From NCBI GenBank assembly GCA_016872555.1, contig VGZO01000015.1:21461-85460 (forward strand): DNA of 64,000 nt, written 5' to 3'. Positions within the stretch are counted from its first letter, which is position 1, and every line of letters begins with the position of its first letter. Below the pieces are notes generated by a model. It was given only the letters and a program-made list of their open reading frames with translations, was not told where the DNA came from and searched no databases. Of this stretch, positions 1 through 10,271 are shown piece by piece. The stretch comes from Planctomycetota bacterium. Lineage in GTDB: Bacteria; Planctomycetota; Planctomycetia; Pirellulales; UBA1268. Both the position numbers and the translations under genes were made by a program.

Positions 1-1
1 G

Positions 2-1577
2 TTTTTCCAGGAGGAGCGGGCGCAGACGGCGCTGCAGCGGATGGCGGCGCCCGTCGCCACGGTCGTGCGCGACGGTGTGCCGGTCGTCGTGCCGGCGCGG
101 GAGATCGTGCCCGGCGACCTGCTCGCCCTCGCCGCCGGCGATGCCGTCGCCGCCGATGCCCGGATCGTCGGCGCGTTCGCGCTGCGCGTCCAGGAGGCGG
201 CCCTGACCGGCGAGAGCGCGCCTGTCGACAAGGAGGCCGGGGTCGTTCCGGCGGCGACGCCCCTCGCGGAGCGGAAGCGTGACGGTGATCTGCACCGACA
301 AGACCGGCACGCTGACGCGCGACGAGATGACCGTCCGGGCGATCGAGACGGCCACGGCCCGCTATGCCGTGACCGGCAGCGGCTACGCGCCACACGGGGA
401 GTTTCGCGAACGCGGCGCGGACGGCGCGGAGGAGGCGATCGAACGTGACCTGGTTCACCTCGGGGTGGTGGGGATGATCGACCCGCCGCGCGACGAAGCG
501 CGGGCGGCGGTCGCGACCTGCCGCTCCGCCGGGATCCGTCCGGTGATGATCACCGGCGACCACCCCGCGACGGCCCTGGCGATCGGCCGCGAGCTCGGGC
601 TCGCCGACGGCGACTCGCACGCGGTCACCGGGGTGGAGGTCGCACGGCTGACCGACGACGCGCTCGCCGCCGCCGTCGGGGAGATCGCCGTCTACGCCCG
701 CGTGACCGCCGAGGACAAGCTGCGGATCGTCCGCGCCTGGCAGCGGCGCGGCGAGGTCGTGGCGATGACCGGCGACGGCGTCAACGACGCGCCGGCGATC
801 CGCGAGGCCGACATCGGCATCGCGATGGGGAAGAGCGGGACGTTCGTCACCCGCGAGGCGGCCGACATGGTGCTCACCGACGACGACTTCGCGTCGATCG
901 TCGGTGCCGTCGAGGAAGGGCGCGGGATCTACGACAACATCCGGAAATTCATCCACTACCTCCTCGCCTGCAACGCCGGCGAGGTGATGGTGATGCTCGT
1001 GGCGGCGCTGGCCGGCTGGCCGGCACCGCTGGCGGCGATCCAGATCCTCTGGCTGAACCTCGTGACCGATGGTCTCCCCGCCCTGGCCCTCGGGCTGGAG
1101 CCTCCCGAGCCGGACCTCATGCATCGGCCGCCGCGGCTGCCGCAGGAGGCGGTGATCACGCGCTCCCGGGGGCTCGTGATCCTCGCCCATGGCGCGCTGG
1201 TGGCGGCGGTGATCGTGGCGGCGTTTTGGCTTTCATGGCGGGGCAGCGACGACCCGGCGGTGGTCGAGCGCGCGCGGACGACGACGTTCTGCGTCGCGGC
1301 ATTCGCGCAACTGTTTTTCGCGGTGGCGTGCCGAAGCGACCGCTCGACGGCGCCCGGGATCGGCTTCTTCCGCAATCCGGCGCTGGTCGCGGCGATCGTG
1401 ATCTCGGGGCTGCTCTAGGCGGTGGTGGTCACTCTGCCGGTGGCGCGCCCGTGGTTCGACGTCGCCGGCGACCTCGGGCAAGCCTGGGCAGCCGTGCTCG
1501 GCTTGGCGCTGGTGCCGGTGACGGTGATCGAGATCGGGAAATGGGCACTGCGTGGGCACCAGCCGGCCCGTGCGTGA
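2..1577 (+). pseudogene. Cation-transporting P-type ATPase, degraded, 5' end outside window
   Basis: Remnant of a P2-type (Ca2+/cation) ATPase. The first frame (2 to about 270) encodes the actuator domain with the TGES motif. The DKTGT phosphorylation motif (from 297), TGDGVND hinge and the M5-M8 membrane region lie in another frame (about 270 to 1418). Between TGES and DKTGT the family normally has over 100 residues including M3, M4 and the PEGLP motif; here there are about 25, so a deletion with frameshift is likely. The nucleotide-binding domain between DKTGT and the DPPR motif is also almost absent (about 60 residues instead of roughly 200). An in-frame TAG at 1416-1418 then interrupts the last membrane part: the frame reads on for 52 sensible codons (ending VIEIGKW...) to TGA at 1575-1577. 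Three independent lesions make a working pump very unlikely unless the assembly is at fault. It converges on the next gene. Confidence 0.85.
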
Positions 1578-1581
1578 CCTG

Positions 1582-3540
1582 TCATCCCACCAAGACGGTC
1601 GGCCGGCGGGCCGCGTCGGGAACGGCCTTCTCCAACAGGTCGAAGACGACGTTGGGGATGTCGCCCTGTCCGAAGAGGAGGAACTCGAGCGCGAGCTTGA
1701 GGCTGCTCCCCTGGCTCCACCCGAAGACGATGTCGAGCGGTGCGCCCGACTTGCTCATCTCGATCGCGATCTGGACGACAGTGTGCGACACGCTGGCGAC
1801 GTCCCGGGCAACGATCACGAACCGCTCCCCCTCCTGCTTGGCGGAGATGATCGGGGCGTTGTGGAATTCGCTCGTGTCGCCGTAGTGCACCTCGAGGAAC
1901 ACCAGCGGCACGTCGGCGGGGATGCGGTGGCGGCGGCGGATCTCCGCCTCCTTCTCGTCGAGGCTGCGGTGGCCGGGGCGGTGTGGCACGAGTACGCGAA
2001 ACGCCCCCTCGGCGCAGATGTCGGTCCACAGCATCCGGTCGGCGTCGTCGGCGAAGCGGAACTCCTTGAGCCGCAGCTCCTGGCTCCGCCAGATCCGCGA
2101 CAGGATCGACAGCGCGAGCACCGAGCCGATGAAAATCGAGGCGATGATGATCCCGTCGGGGCGCTCGTAAATGTTGGCGATCGTCGTGTAGATGAACACC
2201 AGCGCGATCGCCGTGAAGGCGGCGATCGACCGGCGCCGCGCCCGGGCCGCGGCGGCATCGGCCGGCTCGCGGTGGATCTCGTGGGCCAGCGACGCCAGGC
2301 AGGCGCTGGTCATCAGCACCAGCACGCCGGTCGCATAGGCGCCCCCCTGCGCTGAGACGTCGGCGCGGAAGGCGAGCGTGACGAGGAGATTGATGACCGT
2401 GAACGCGATTACCAGCGGCCGGTAGGCGGCGGCCCACTCCGGCGCCATGCCGTAGCGCGGCAGGTAGCGCGGCACCATGTTGAGCAAACCGGCCATGGCC
2501 GAGGCGCCGGCGAACCAGAGGATGAGGATCGTGGAGATGTCGTAGACCGTGCCGAACACCCGGCCGAACAGCGGGCAGATGGCATGCGGGCTCTCGCCAT
2601 GGGCGAGGTAGGCCAGCGCCCGGTCCATCGCCTTGCCCTTGACCGGCTCGAGGCGCAGCTCGTCGGCGGGGATCAGCGTGTCGGTGCCGGTGACCAGCGA
2701 CGAACCGAGGAGGAAGCACGACATGATCAGGGCCGCGGAGAGCAGCAGCCGCTGCGTGTTGGCCACCCGGGCGGCGCTGTCGGCGGGGTCGGCGTCGGTG
2801 CCCTTGACCATGTGGATCTGCAGCACGCCCGTCTCGAACCCGCTCATCCCCAGGGCGAGCTTGGGGAACACGAGGAACGCGATCCCCAGGGCGACCCACG
2901 GCCCGCCGCCCGACAGGGGCGCGTGCTCGATGTGGAAGTTGCCGGCGGCGAGATCGCCGAGCCAGTGCTGCACCAGCGTCGGATGCGTGACGAGGTGGAA
3001 CAGGCCCGCCCCGACGATGATCCCGGTCAGCGACAGGTAGGCGGCCACGAGCACGACCGCCAACCCGACCACCTCGCTGAAGCCACGGAGGAACATCGCC
3101 CCGAGGGCGACGAGCAACGCCACCGTGATCGCCAGCTGGTTCTGCAGGGCCGGCGGCGCCGCCCCGGCGAAGGCGGCGTTGCTGATGACGTGCGCCGCGG
3201 CGTCGGCCGCCGACAGTGTCTGGGTGATGACGAAGTCGGTGGCGGCGAAGCCGACGAGGACAAGCACGGCGAGCTTCGCACCCCAGCCGGAGAACATCCG
3301 CTCGATCATGCCGACGCTGCCGACCCCGTCGGGGACCTCGCCGGCGACGTGCCGGTAGACCGGCAGCGCCCCGAAGAGGGTGACGAGCACGAGGATCAGC
3401 GTGGCGATCGGGGCCAGCGTTCCGGCCCCCTCGAAAGCGATCGAGGGCTGATACCCGAGGGTGCTGAAGTAGTCGACGCCGCACAGGCACATGATCAGCC
3501 ACCAGGCGTAATGGTGGTGATCACGGGCGGAATGGCTCAC
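1582..3540 (-). CDS. APC-superfamily amino acid/cation transporter
   Basis: A 652-residue inner-membrane permease. The first roughly 480 residues hold about a dozen hydrophobic segments, with an early GVDYFSTLGYQP stretch followed by FEGAG, typical of APC-type permeases of the amino acid/KUP kind. The last 160-170 residues are hydrophilic and contain no membrane segment, so they probably form a cytosolic domain. The start is GTG at 3540, preceded at good spacing by a GGGGGAG ribosome-binding site. The substrate cannot be read from sequence. It ends 4 bases from the decayed P-type ATPase on the opposite strand and is separated by 118 bases from the next upstream minus gene, so it is probably transcribed alone. 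Confidence 0.75.
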   Translation of the reverse strand: MSHSARDHHHYAWWLIMCLCGVDYFSTLGYQPSIAFEGAGTLAPIATLILVLVTLFGALPVYRHVAGEVPDGVGSVGMIERMFSGWGAKLAVLVLVGFAATDFVITQTLSAADAAAHVISNAAFAGAAPPALQNQLAITVALLVALGAMFLRGFSEVVGLAVVLVAAYLSLTGIIVGAGLFHLVTHPTLVQHWLGDLAAGNFHIEHAPLSGGGPWVALGIAFLVFPKLALGMSGFETGVLQIHMVKGTDADPADSAARVANTQRLLLSAALIMSCFLLGSSLVTGTDTLIPADELRLEPVKGKAMDRALAYLAHGESPHAICPLFGRVFGTVYDISTILILWFAGASAMAGLLNMVPRYLPRYGMAPEWAAAYRPLVIAFTVINLLVTLAFRADVSAQGGAYATGVLVLMTSACLASLAHEIHREPADAAAARARRRSIAAFTAIALVFIYTTIANIYERPDGIIIASIFIGSVLALSILSRIWRSQELRLKEFRFADDADRMLWTDICAEGAFRVLVPHRPGHRSLDEKEAEIRRRHRIPADVPLVFLEVHYGDTSEFHNAPIISAKQEGERFVIVARDVASVSHTVVQIAIEMSKSGAPLDIVFGWSQGSSLKLALEFLLFGQGDIPNVVFDLLEKAVPDAARRPTVLVG

Positions 3541-3658
3541 GGAACTCCCCCGGAGAGACGGTTGACAGGGGCTTCATCCTGCCGCGGCAAACGGGCGGCG
3601 TGCAACACGCGCGCCCACGGCCCCGAAGGATGCCCTGTTCCGGGCGGCGGCGCCGTCG

Positions 3659-4360
3659 TCACTGCCACTCCGGCAGGTCGATCTTCCGTTCCTTGGCGCG
3701 GTCGCGGACCGCCGCGGAATACTTCTCCGCCAGGGCCCTTCGGGCAGCGGCCGATTCGTCTTCCTCCGCCTTCTGGTCCGGTTTGTCGCGGCCGCGCCGG
3801 CGGCTGTCGCCGCGGCGGATCCGGCCGGCGTAGGGGCCCGATGCCTGCGGGTTGAGCCCGAACCGCAGCTGGCGGAAGGCGAGCGTGCGGTCGATCGCCT
3901 CGTCGAGGAGCGCGGGGCGGCTGTCCTCCGGGGCGTCGAAGTAGGCGGCGAGCCCCTTGTCGTAGGCGGTTCGCCAATCGCTGTCGAGCGATTCGCGGGC
4001 CTGCTTGAGCTCGTCGCGGCTCATCTGATCGACGTTGCGGATGATCGAGTCGACGGCGCGCTTCATGTCCCGGCCGCGGACCTCGCCGGCGAGGACGCGC
4101 TGCTGGAGATCGCGAGTGTCATCAACCAGCCCGCTGTCGCGTGTCGCCCACCACCAGCCGGCCGCCGCCAGCAGCGCGAGCCCCAGGACGAGGAGCAGGA
4201 GCCAGCCGGCCCGCTTCCGCCGCGGGGCGGCACCGGGCGCGGATGCGGCCACGGCCCGGCTTGGCTTCATGCCGGCGGCCTCCCGGGCGGCTGCGAGCCG
4301 CTCGCGTGCCGACGGAGGGGGCGCGGAATGGCCGGCGGCGCTCTCGGCGGAATCGTTCAT
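3659..4360 (-). CDS. Single-pass membrane protein of unknown function
   Basis: A 233-residue protein with no family I recognise. A hydrophilic Ala/Pro/Arg-rich N-terminus of about 50 residues (RRKR just before the membrane) is followed by one strong hydrophobic helix (WLLLLVLGLALLAAAGWWW). The remaining roughly 160 residues are charged and mostly helical, with an Arg/Lys/Glu-rich stretch near residues 180-215. The positive side before the helix suggests an N-in, C-out topology. It starts 36 bases downstream of the DUF1559 gene on the same strand, so the two may be co-transcribed. No clear Shine-Dalgarno sequence precedes the ATG. Confidence 0.6.
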   Translation of the reverse strand: MNDSAESAAGHSAPPPSARERLAAAREAAGMKPSRAVAASAPGAAPRRKRAGWLLLLVLGLALLAAAGWWWATRDSGLVDDTRDLQQRVLAGEVRGRDMKRAVDSIIRNVDQMSRDELKQARESLDSDWRTAYDKGLAAYFDAPEDSRPALLDEAIDRTLAFRQLRFGLNPQASGPYAGRIRRGDSRRRGRDKPDQKAEEDESAAARRALAEKYSAAVRDRAKERKIDLPEWQ

Positions 4361-4396
4361 GGCGTGGTGGGGCGCGGGCGGACCGGCAGCCGATCG

Positions 4397-5368
4397 TCAG
4401 GTGCCGCCGTCGGGGCTGTCGGCCGGCGCGGTCGGATCGTTGCCGTCGCCGATCGTGCTGTACCAACGGAGCACGTCGAGATCGATCTCGTTGGCGATCG
4501 CGTCGACGTGACCGTCGAGGAACACGAAGTTGGTGACGCCGGGGTGGAGGCTGCCGAACTTGCGCGCGTTGGTGTCGCGCGACGAGGAGGCGAGTCCGCG
4601 GGCGGTGTCACGGAACTGCGTGTTGGGATTGTCGGCGGCGAAGATCGCCAGATCGCCCTGCCAGTACTGGACCATGTCGGAGCGCCACGACGGGTCGCTC
4701 GGCGGGATGTGCTTGTCGCCGATCGCGAACGTCTGGCTGAGGCCGTCGGTGACCTGTGCCGCGGTGACCTTGGAAAAGGTGTGGATCGGACCGGCCTGCC
4801 GGGCGTCGATGCCGCCGGAGGAATTGGGTGAGTAGTTGAAGTAGGTGCCGGCGTTGGCGGCGTAGTCGCTGCCGGCGGCGCAGCCGGTCACCAGCGGCGG
4901 TGAGTTGTCGTTGTCGAAGTTGCGGTCGGCGAGCGGAGGCCGCCGGCTCGGGCAGTAGAACGTGCCGACGGCGGTCCGCATCGCGGCGGCGTTCTCCGGC
5001 GCGTCGCAGCGGAACTGCGACCGGTAGGCGTTGGCGACGTTCGACTCCTCCATGTAGGGAAGGATGCGGAACGCCCACGACACGCCGGTGTTGTCGCGGG
5101 TGTTGCGCCCCGAGGGAAACGACTTCCGCGCGTCGTGGTGGAGCGTGACGGCCAGCCCGATCTGCTTGAGGTTGTTGGTGCACGACATCCGCCGGGCCGC
5201 CTCGCGAGCCGCCTGCACCGCCGGGAGCAGAAGACCGACGAGCGTGCCGATGATCGCGATCACCACGAGCAATTCGACAAGGGTGAAGCCACCGCGACGC
5301 GATCCCCTCGGGAGAGTGGACTGGACGGCGGGCCGTGACAAAGCGGTCGGCAGGCGACGGATGACCAT
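4397..5368 (-). CDS. DUF1559 protein with prepilin-type N-terminus
   Basis: A 323-residue member of the DUF1559 family, which is greatly expanded in planctomycetes. After a basic leader comes the type IV prepilin cleavage/methylation signature GGFTLVELLVVIAIIG, with the conserved Glu at +5, then a hydrophobic helix and the sequence AAREAARRMSCTNNLKQIG typical of this family. Near the C-terminus is the H-x9-DG motif (HPGVTNFVFLDG). The protein is probably processed by a prepilin peptidase and displayed as a pseudopilin or surface protein; its exact role is unknown. I prefer the ATG at 5368, which has GGAG nine bases upstream, over the TTG five codons earlier. Confidence 0.9.
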   Translation of the reverse strand: MVIRRLPTALSRPAVQSTLPRGSRRGGFTLVELLVVIAIIGTLVGLLLPAVQAAREAARRMSCTNNLKQIGLAVTLHHDARKSFPSGRNTRDNTGVSWAFRILPYMEESNVANAYRSQFRCDAPENAAAMRTAVGTFYCPSRRPPLADRNFDNDNSPPLVTGCAAGSDYAANAGTYFNYSPNSSGGIDARQAGPIHTFSKVTAAQVTDGLSQTFAIGDKHIPPSDPSWRSDMVQYWQGDLAIFAADNPNTQFRDTARGLASSSRDTNARKFGSLHPGVTNFVFLDGHVDAIANEIDLDVLRWYSTIGDGNDPTAPADSPDGGT

Positions 5369-5711
5369 GTCGGCGGTCTCCAAGGGGGGAGCCAGAGGCC
5401 GGTGCTCATCGGCACCTGTCTGGAACGGCTGACAAAACCGACGGTTCCGCTGAAAAAGTGCGGGAACCGCCCGGTCATCGCAGCGTCCCGGAGCTCCTCG
5501 GCGGGCGGCGGATGCTTTTGGGGTGGGACCGGATGGCCTTTGGGGGACAGCCGGCAGTGATCATGAAGAAGTTGGAGTTTCCCCCCGCCCCCGCAGGCAG
5601 TCAAGGCGGCGGCAGGGGAGCAAGTCTCCGCGATCCCCCCAGGCCCCCCAAACACCCATCTGGCCAGGACTTGTGGGGGAAATGGGAAACAAATGCGGGG
5701 TGTGTGGTCGA
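5369..5711. other. Intergenic stretch between DUF1559 gene and pyrH
   Basis: About 340 bases without a supportable gene. Short open frames on plus are rich in Pro/Gly/Arg and look like chance frames of GC-rich DNA. The stretch should hold the DUF1559 promoter and the end of the rpsB-tsf-pyrH transcript, but I could not pick out a convincing hairpin with a T-tract or a clear -35/-10 pair. Confidence 0.5.
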
Positions 5712-6455
5712 TCAGTCGCGCCGGCCGCTGACCAGCGTCCCCACCCGCTCGCCGGCGACGGCACGCTCGATGTTGCCCTCACGGCGGTAATTGAAGACGA
5801 GGATCGGCATCGCATGCTCCATGCACTGCGAGATCGCCGTCGAGTCCATCACCCGGAGGTTCTGCTCGCGGACCTGCTGGTAGGTGAGGTCGCGGTACAG
5901 GAGGGCGTGCGGGTTCTTCTCCGGGTCGTCGGAGTAGACGCCGTCGACCCGGGTCGCCTTGAGGAGGATGTCGGCCTCGAGCTCCAGCGCCCGCTGCGCG
6001 GCAGCGGTGTCGGTGGTCACGAACGGGCTTCCCGTGCCGGCGGCGAGGATCACGATCCGCCCCTTCTCGAGGTGGCGCCGCGCACGGCGACGGATGTATG
6101 GCTCGGCGACACCGTCCATCCGGATCGCGGTCATGAGGCGTGTCTGCGCGCCGAGGCTCTCCAGCGCGTCCTGCAGTGCCAGGCCGTTGATCACGGTGGC
6201 GAGCATCCCCATGTAGTGGGCCGTCGCCTCCTGGATCGCGGTCTGCCCGCCAGAGAAGCTCGCGCCGCGGAGGATGTTGCCGCCGCCGATCACCACCGCC
6301 AGCTGCACGCCGCGGTTCGCCGCCCGGAACGTCTGCGTCGCCACCTGGAGGACCTCCTCCATTGCGATCCCGCGCTCGCCGGGGCGGACGAAGCTCTCAC
6401 CCGACAGCTTGAGGAGGACGCGACGGTGCGCGGGGGGCACGGCGGACCCAGCCAT
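5712..6455 (-). CDS. pyrH: UMP kinase
   Basis: Bacterial UMP kinase (247 residues) of the amino acid kinase fold. It phosphorylates UMP to UDP with ATP in cytosolic pyrimidine nucleotide synthesis. The N-terminal LLKLSGES phosphate-binding loop, the [10 protein letters not shown] motif, the [16 protein letters not shown] region and the [15 protein letters not shown] signature are all present, and the length fits the family. The ATG at 6455 has GGAGG seven bases upstream, lying across the end of tsf. It is 4 bases behind tsf and is the last gene of the classical rpsB-tsf-pyrH order. Confidence 0.97.
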   Translation of the reverse strand: MAGSAVPPAHRRVLLKLSGESFVRPGERGIAMEEVLQVATQTFRAANRGVQLAVVIGGGNILRGASFSGGQTAIQEATAHYMGMLATVINGLALQDALESLGAQTRLMTAIRMDGVAEPYIRRRARRHLEKGRIVILAAGTGSPFVTTDTAAAQRALELEADILLKATRVDGVYSDDPEKNPHALLYRDLTYQQVREQNLRVMDSTAISQCMEHAMPILVFNYRREGNIERAVAGERVGTLVSGRRD

Positions 6456-6459
6456 GGCG

Positions 6460-7302
6460 TCAGCCTCCGAGGCGCCAGTTCTCGATCCGCTTCACCTCCA
6501 GGCCGGCCCCCTTCACGAGCTGGCCGACCGACTGCTTGTCGTCCTTCACGAACGGCTGCTCGAGGAGCACGCACTGGCTGTAGAAGTTGCGCAGCCGCCC
6601 CTCGATCATCTTGGCGATGATGTTCTCGGGCTTCCCTTCGGCCCGGGCCGCCGCCGAGAGGACCTCGCGCTCCTTGGCGACGACCTCCGGGTCGAGCTCC
6701 TCCTTGGTGATGCTCTGCGGGCCCATCGCCACGACGTGCATCGACACGTCCTTGGCGACGGTCGCGGCGCCGGGGTCGGTCGTCTTGCCGGACACGACGA
6801 CCAGCGCTGCCTTGGAGCCGTCGTGGTGGGCGTAGCCGCCGCACGGCGCATCGATCCGGCAGATCCGCGACAGGTCGAAGACCTCGCGCATCCGGTTGAA
6901 GAGGTCGTCCTTGAGCTCACCGAGCGTGCGATCGGGATGCGCGTGGCTCTTCTGCGCGAGCAGCTCGGCCGGCGTCTTCGCGCCCGGTCCCAGCGCCAGC
7001 GTCGTCGCGATGTCCTCGGCGAGGGCCTTGAAGTCGGGGCTGCCCGCCACCGGAGCGCTTTCGCACTTCAGCTCGATCATCGCCCCGACGCCGCGCGCCG
7101 GGTCGGCGTGGACGGCCAGCCGGCCGGTCGAGGTCTCGCGGTCGGCACGGAGGGCCTGGGTCTTCTGCCCCTGTTTGCGCAGCCACTCCACCGCCCGCGC
7201 CTCCTCGCCGCCGCATTCCTGGAGCGCCTTCTTGCACTCCATCATCGGCAGCCCCGTCTTGTCGCGCAGGGCCATGACCGCCGCCGCAGTGATCTCCGCC
7301 AT
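6460..7302 (-). CDS. tsf: Translation elongation factor Ts
   Basis: EF-Ts (280 residues), the nucleotide exchange factor that reloads EF-Tu with GTP. The N-terminal UBA-like segment carries the family signature [16 protein letters not shown], and the middle contains the two-lobed core typical of the family. The frame is open further upstream, but the ATG at 7302 is the correct start: it begins MAEITAAAV and is preceded by a strong GGAGGAG site. It lies 222 bases downstream of rpsB, rather wide for this operon, and 4 bases before pyrH. Confidence 0.97.
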   Translation of the reverse strand: MAEITAAAVMALRDKTGLPMMECKKALQECGGEEARAVEWLRKQGQKTQALRADRETSTGRLAVHADPARGVGAMIELKCESAPVAGSPDFKALAEDIATTLALGPGAKTPAELLAQKSHAHPDRTLGELKDDLFNRMREVFDLSRICRIDAPCGGYAHHDGSKAALVVVSGKTTDPGAATVAKDVSMHVVAMGPQSITKEELDPEVVAKEREVLSAAARAEGKPENIIAKMIEGRLRNFYSQCVLLEQPFVKDDKQSVGQLVKGAGLEVKRIENWRLGG

Positions 7303-7524
7303 GTGAGGCTCCTCCGGTCGTGGGTGTAACGTGTGGCAGTGTGACGAATGGATGGTTTTGGCGTGCCGGTGGGACGCGTCCGGCGGGGCAGCCGGCCCGG
7401 GGTTGATCGCCGGTCCGGTCATGCGGCTGGCGGAATCGCGTGCCAACCGGGAAGGAAACCGCCTCCCCGCCCGCCACCACGGCGACCGGGAAAGGGGGGC
7501 CGACCGCGGCCCCGGACGGCTCCC

Positions 7525-8334
7525 TCAGGAGGGCTTCGCCGGCCGTGGGACGGCCCGCTTCGAAACGTTGCCCCGGGCACGCGGCGGCGTCTTCGCGGCG
7601 CCATCGGAGAGATCGGCTCCCTCGGCTGCCGCCTGAGCCGTCGTCCCCGCCGCCGACTTCCCTTCGAGGATCGCGTCGGCGAGCCGTGCCGCCACCAGCT
7701 CGATCGAGCGGATCGAGTCGTCGTTGCCGGGGATCGGGAGATCGACGAGATCCGGATCGCAGTCGGTGTCGATCAGCGCCACCGTCGTGATGCCCATCTT
7801 GCGGGCCTCGTTGACGGCGTTCTTCTCCTTCTTGGGGTCGAACACCACCAGGCATTCCGGGAGCCGGGCGAGCGTGCGGATGCCGCCGAGATTGCGCTCC
7901 ATCTTGCGGAACTCGCGCCGCAGCGACGACTGCATCTTCTTGGAGTAGGCGCCGAACTCCTCCGACGGCATCAGCTTCTCCAGTTCCTCGAGCCGCGCCA
8001 GCCGGTTGCGGATCGTGCGGAAGTTGGTCAGCGTGCCGCCGAGCCAACGGTCGGAGACGTAGGGCATGCCGCACCGGGCGGCCTCGCGGGCGACCGCCTC
8101 GGCCCCCTGCCGCTTGGTGCCCACGAAGAGGACGAGGCTGCCGGTTCCGGAGACCTGCTTGAGGTATTTGCGGGCCCGGAGCAGGCCGCGCACGGTCTCG
8201 CGGACGTCGATGATGTGGATCAGGTTCTTGCGGCTGTGGATGTAGGGCTTCATCTTCGGGTTCCACCGGCTCGCGCGATGGCCGAAGTGGACTCCCGCTT
8301 CGATCAATTCCTGTGCCAGGACGACGTTCGACAC
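7525..8334 (-). CDS. rpsB: 30S ribosomal protein S2
   Basis: Small-subunit ribosomal protein S2 (269 residues). The N-terminus ([19 protein letters not shown]), the VLFVGTKRQ motif, [11 protein letters not shown] and the [12 protein letters not shown] segment are conserved S2 signatures. The last 35 or so residues form a basic, Pro/Ala/Lys-rich tail beyond the normal S2 core. It is the first gene of the rpsB-tsf-pyrH operon and is divergent from ilvN, with a good promoter candidate upstream. Confidence 0.97.
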   Translation of the reverse strand: MSNVVLAQELIEAGVHFGHRASRWNPKMKPYIHSRKNLIHIIDVRETVRGLLRARKYLKQVSGTGSLVLFVGTKRQGAEAVAREAARCGMPYVSDRWLGGTLTNFRTIRNRLARLEELEKLMPSEEFGAYSKKMQSSLRREFRKMERNLGGIRTLARLPECLVVFDPKKEKNAVNEARKMGITTVALIDTDCDPDLVDLPIPGNDDSIRSIELVAARLADAILEGKSAAGTTAQAAAEGADLSDGAAKTPPRARGNVSKRAVPRPAKPS

Positions 8335-8391
8335 GTGGGGACTTTCGATTGCTGGGGAACTGATGGGTGGAGGATTCCCGAAAAGTCTTTC

Positions 8392-8421
8392 AGGTTAGTT
8401 CTGCCGGCCATGGGGTGTCAA
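8392..8421 (-). promoter_or_regulatory. Probable sigma70-type promoter of rpsB operon
   Basis: On the minus strand, TTGACA (8416-8421) is followed after 18 bases by TAACCT (8392-8397), about 57 bases before the rpsB start. The -35 box is a perfect consensus match. This is read from sequence only. Confidence 0.6.
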
Positions 8422-8482
8422 CGGAATCGGGGGTTTCGCGGGGGAAAACAGGGTGACCGGCCCATGCTGGGGGGTCAGTGGC

Positions 8483-8512
8483 TTGAAACCCTGGCCGCGG
8501 ACGAAATACACT
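8483..8512 (+). promoter_or_regulatory. Possible sigma70-type promoter of ilvN
   Basis: TTGAAA (8483-8488), an 18-base spacer and TACACT (8507-8512) lie 33 bases before the ilvN ATG, in the divergent region shared with rpsB. Spacing and box matches are reasonable but not perfect. Confidence 0.45.
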
Positions 8513-8545
8513 CCGGGATTCCCGCCCGCTCGACAGACAGCCCCG

Positions 8546-9103
8546 ATGCGCCACGTCCTCTCGGCCACCGTCCAGAACGTTCCCGGTGTTCTCGCGCACA
8601 TCTCCGGGATGCTCGCGTCGCGGGGCTACAACATCGACAGCCTCGCGGTCGGCGAGACCGAGGACCCCGGCTTCTCCCGGATGACGTTCGTCCTCCGCGG
8701 CGACGACCGGGTGCTCGACCAGGTCCGCCGCCAGCTCGAGAAGATCGTCACGGTCGTCCGCGTCGACGACATCAGCGCCCGGAATTACGTCGAGCGCGAT
8801 CTGATGCTGATCAAGGTGGCCGCGACGGCCGGGTCGCGCCGCACCGAGGTCAAGGAGCTGGCCGAGGTGTTCCGCGGCAAGATCGTCGACGTCGCCCCCG
8901 ACAGCGTGATCGTCGAGATCTCGGGGACCGAGGCCAAGATCGAGGGGTTCATCGACTTGATGCGTCCCCTGGGGATCCTCGAGATGGTCCGTTCGGGGAG
9001 AATCGCCCTCGTCCGCGGCAGCCCGCCGACCCGCGAATGGACCCATGCCAGCGACGGCGCCCGGCCGGCCGATGCCGCGGCGGGAGCCGAGTCGCTCGCC
9101 TGA
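8546..9103 (+). CDS. ilvN: Acetolactate synthase small (regulatory) subunit
   Basis: Regulatory subunit of acetohydroxyacid synthase (185 residues), which confers valine feedback control in branched-chain amino acid synthesis. The N-terminal ACT domain (VQNVPGVLAHISGMLASRGYNI, then LAVGETEDP) is followed by the ALS small-subunit C-terminal domain (RDLMLIKV, later VDVAPDSVIVEISG). The last 25 residues are a low-complexity tail. The ATG at 8546 begins MRHVLSATV; upstream codons in the frame are not conserved-looking. No large subunit gene is nearby, so the catalytic partner must lie elsewhere. ilvC follows after 116 bases. Confidence 0.93.
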   Translation: MRHVLSATVQNVPGVLAHISGMLASRGYNIDSLAVGETEDPGFSRMTFVLRGDDRVLDQVRRQLEKIVTVVRVDDISARNYVERDLMLIKVAATAGSRRTEVKELAEVFRGKIVDVAPDSVIVEISGTEAKIEGFIDLMRPLGILEMVRSGRIALVRGSPPTREWTHASDGARPADAAAGAESLA

Positions 9104-9219
9104 GCCCCGTCGCCCGTACCGTCGCCTTCCCGTCCGCCCCGTTGACCGTCGCTCGGCGGCGGCGGACCCACCACCGCCCCCGACCGATCCCCACTGTGAC
9201 CCGCCACGAGAGGTAAGCC

Positions 9220-10224
9220 TTGGCCGCCACGATGTACTACGACTCCGACGCCGATCTCGGTGTCCTCGCCGGGAAGACGATCGCGATCATCGGCTACGGC
9301 TCGCAGGGGCACGCCCAGGCGCAGAACCTCCGCGACAGCGGCCTCGACGTCGTCGTCGCCCAGCGGCCCGGCGGCCCGAACCACGCCCTCGCGGTGAGCC
9401 ACGGTTTTCAGCCGCTGTCGGTCGAGGAGGCGGTCAAGCGCGCCGATGTCGTCAACATCCTCCTGCCCGACGAGCTCCAGGCCGACGTCTACCGCACGAG
9501 CATCCGTCCGCACCTCAAGCCGGGCGCCGTGCTGATGGCCAGCCACGGGTTCAATTTCCACTTCGGCCAGGTGGAGCCGCCACCCGGGCACGGCATCCTC
9601 CTCGTCGCCCCCAAGGGGCCCGGGCACCTCGTGCGCAGCGAGTACGTCAAGGGGGGCGGGGTGCCGTGCCTGATCGCGCTCGGGCCCGGCGCCTCCCCCG
9701 AGACCAAGAAGATCGGCCTCGCCTACGCCAAGGGAATCGGCGGCACGCGCGGCGGCGTCATCGAGACGACGATCGCCGAGGAGACGGAGACCGACCTGTT
9801 CGGCGAGCAAGCGGTGCTCTGCGGCGGTGTTTCCGAGCTGATCAAGGCGGGGTACGACACGCTCGTCGAGGCGGGCTACCAGCCGGAAATGGCCTACTTC
9901 GAGTGCCTCCACGAGATGAAGCTGATCGTCGACCTGTTCTACCAGGGGGGGCTGGAGTACATGCGCTACAGCGTCTCCAACACCGCCGAGTACGGCGACT
10001 ACACGCGCGGCAAGCGGATCATCACCGAGGAGACCCGCCGGGAGATGAAGAAGATCCTCGAGGAGATCCGCTCGGGGCAGTTCGCCCGCGACTGGATCCT
10101 CGAGAACCGCGGCGGGGCGGCGATGTTCAAGGCGACCCGCCGGCGCGAGCGGGAGCACCCGATCGGCGAGACCGGCCGCCGGCTGCGGCGGATGATGAAG
10201 TGGATCGACTCGAAGGAAGTCTGA
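9220..10224 (+). CDS. ilvC: Ketol-acid reductoisomerase
   Basis: Class I (short form) ketol-acid reductoisomerase, 334 residues. It isomerises and reduces acetolactate to dihydroxyisovalerate with NADPH and Mg2+ in valine/isoleucine synthesis. The Rossmann motif [17 protein letters not shown], the [11 protein letters not shown] segment, the metal-binding [16 protein letters not shown] segment and [12 protein letters not shown] are all intact. The frame opens with TTG at 9220, with GAGAGG six bases upstream; an ATG four codons later is the alternative. It follows ilvN in the same direction. Confidence 0.97.
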   Translation: MAATMYYDSDADLGVLAGKTIAIIGYGSQGHAQAQNLRDSGLDVVVAQRPGGPNHALAVSHGFQPLSVEEAVKRADVVNILLPDELQADVYRTSIRPHLKPGAVLMASHGFNFHFGQVEPPPGHGILLVAPKGPGHLVRSEYVKGGGVPCLIALGPGASPETKKIGLAYAKGIGGTRGGVIETTIAEETETDLFGEQAVLCGGVSELIKAGYDTLVEAGYQPEMAYFECLHEMKLIVDLFYQGGLEYMRYSVSNTAEYGDYTRGKRIITEETRREMKKILEEIRSGQFARDWILENRGGAAMFKATRRREREHPIGETGRRLRRMMKWIDSKEV

Positions 10225-10271
10225 GCCGCGGGCGCCGCGGCGCCCCGACCACCGCGGTGCGGGAGGATCCG

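Noticed and set aside
1415..3502. Other long minus-strand frame overlapping the APC transporter
   Set aside because: It is a shifted frame of the real transporter; the hydrophobic segments and start site support the 1582-3540 frame.
5458..5790. Small plus-strand frames between the DUF1559 gene and pyrH
   Set aside because: They overlap pyrH, lack ribosome-binding sites and are Pro/Gly/Arg-rich.
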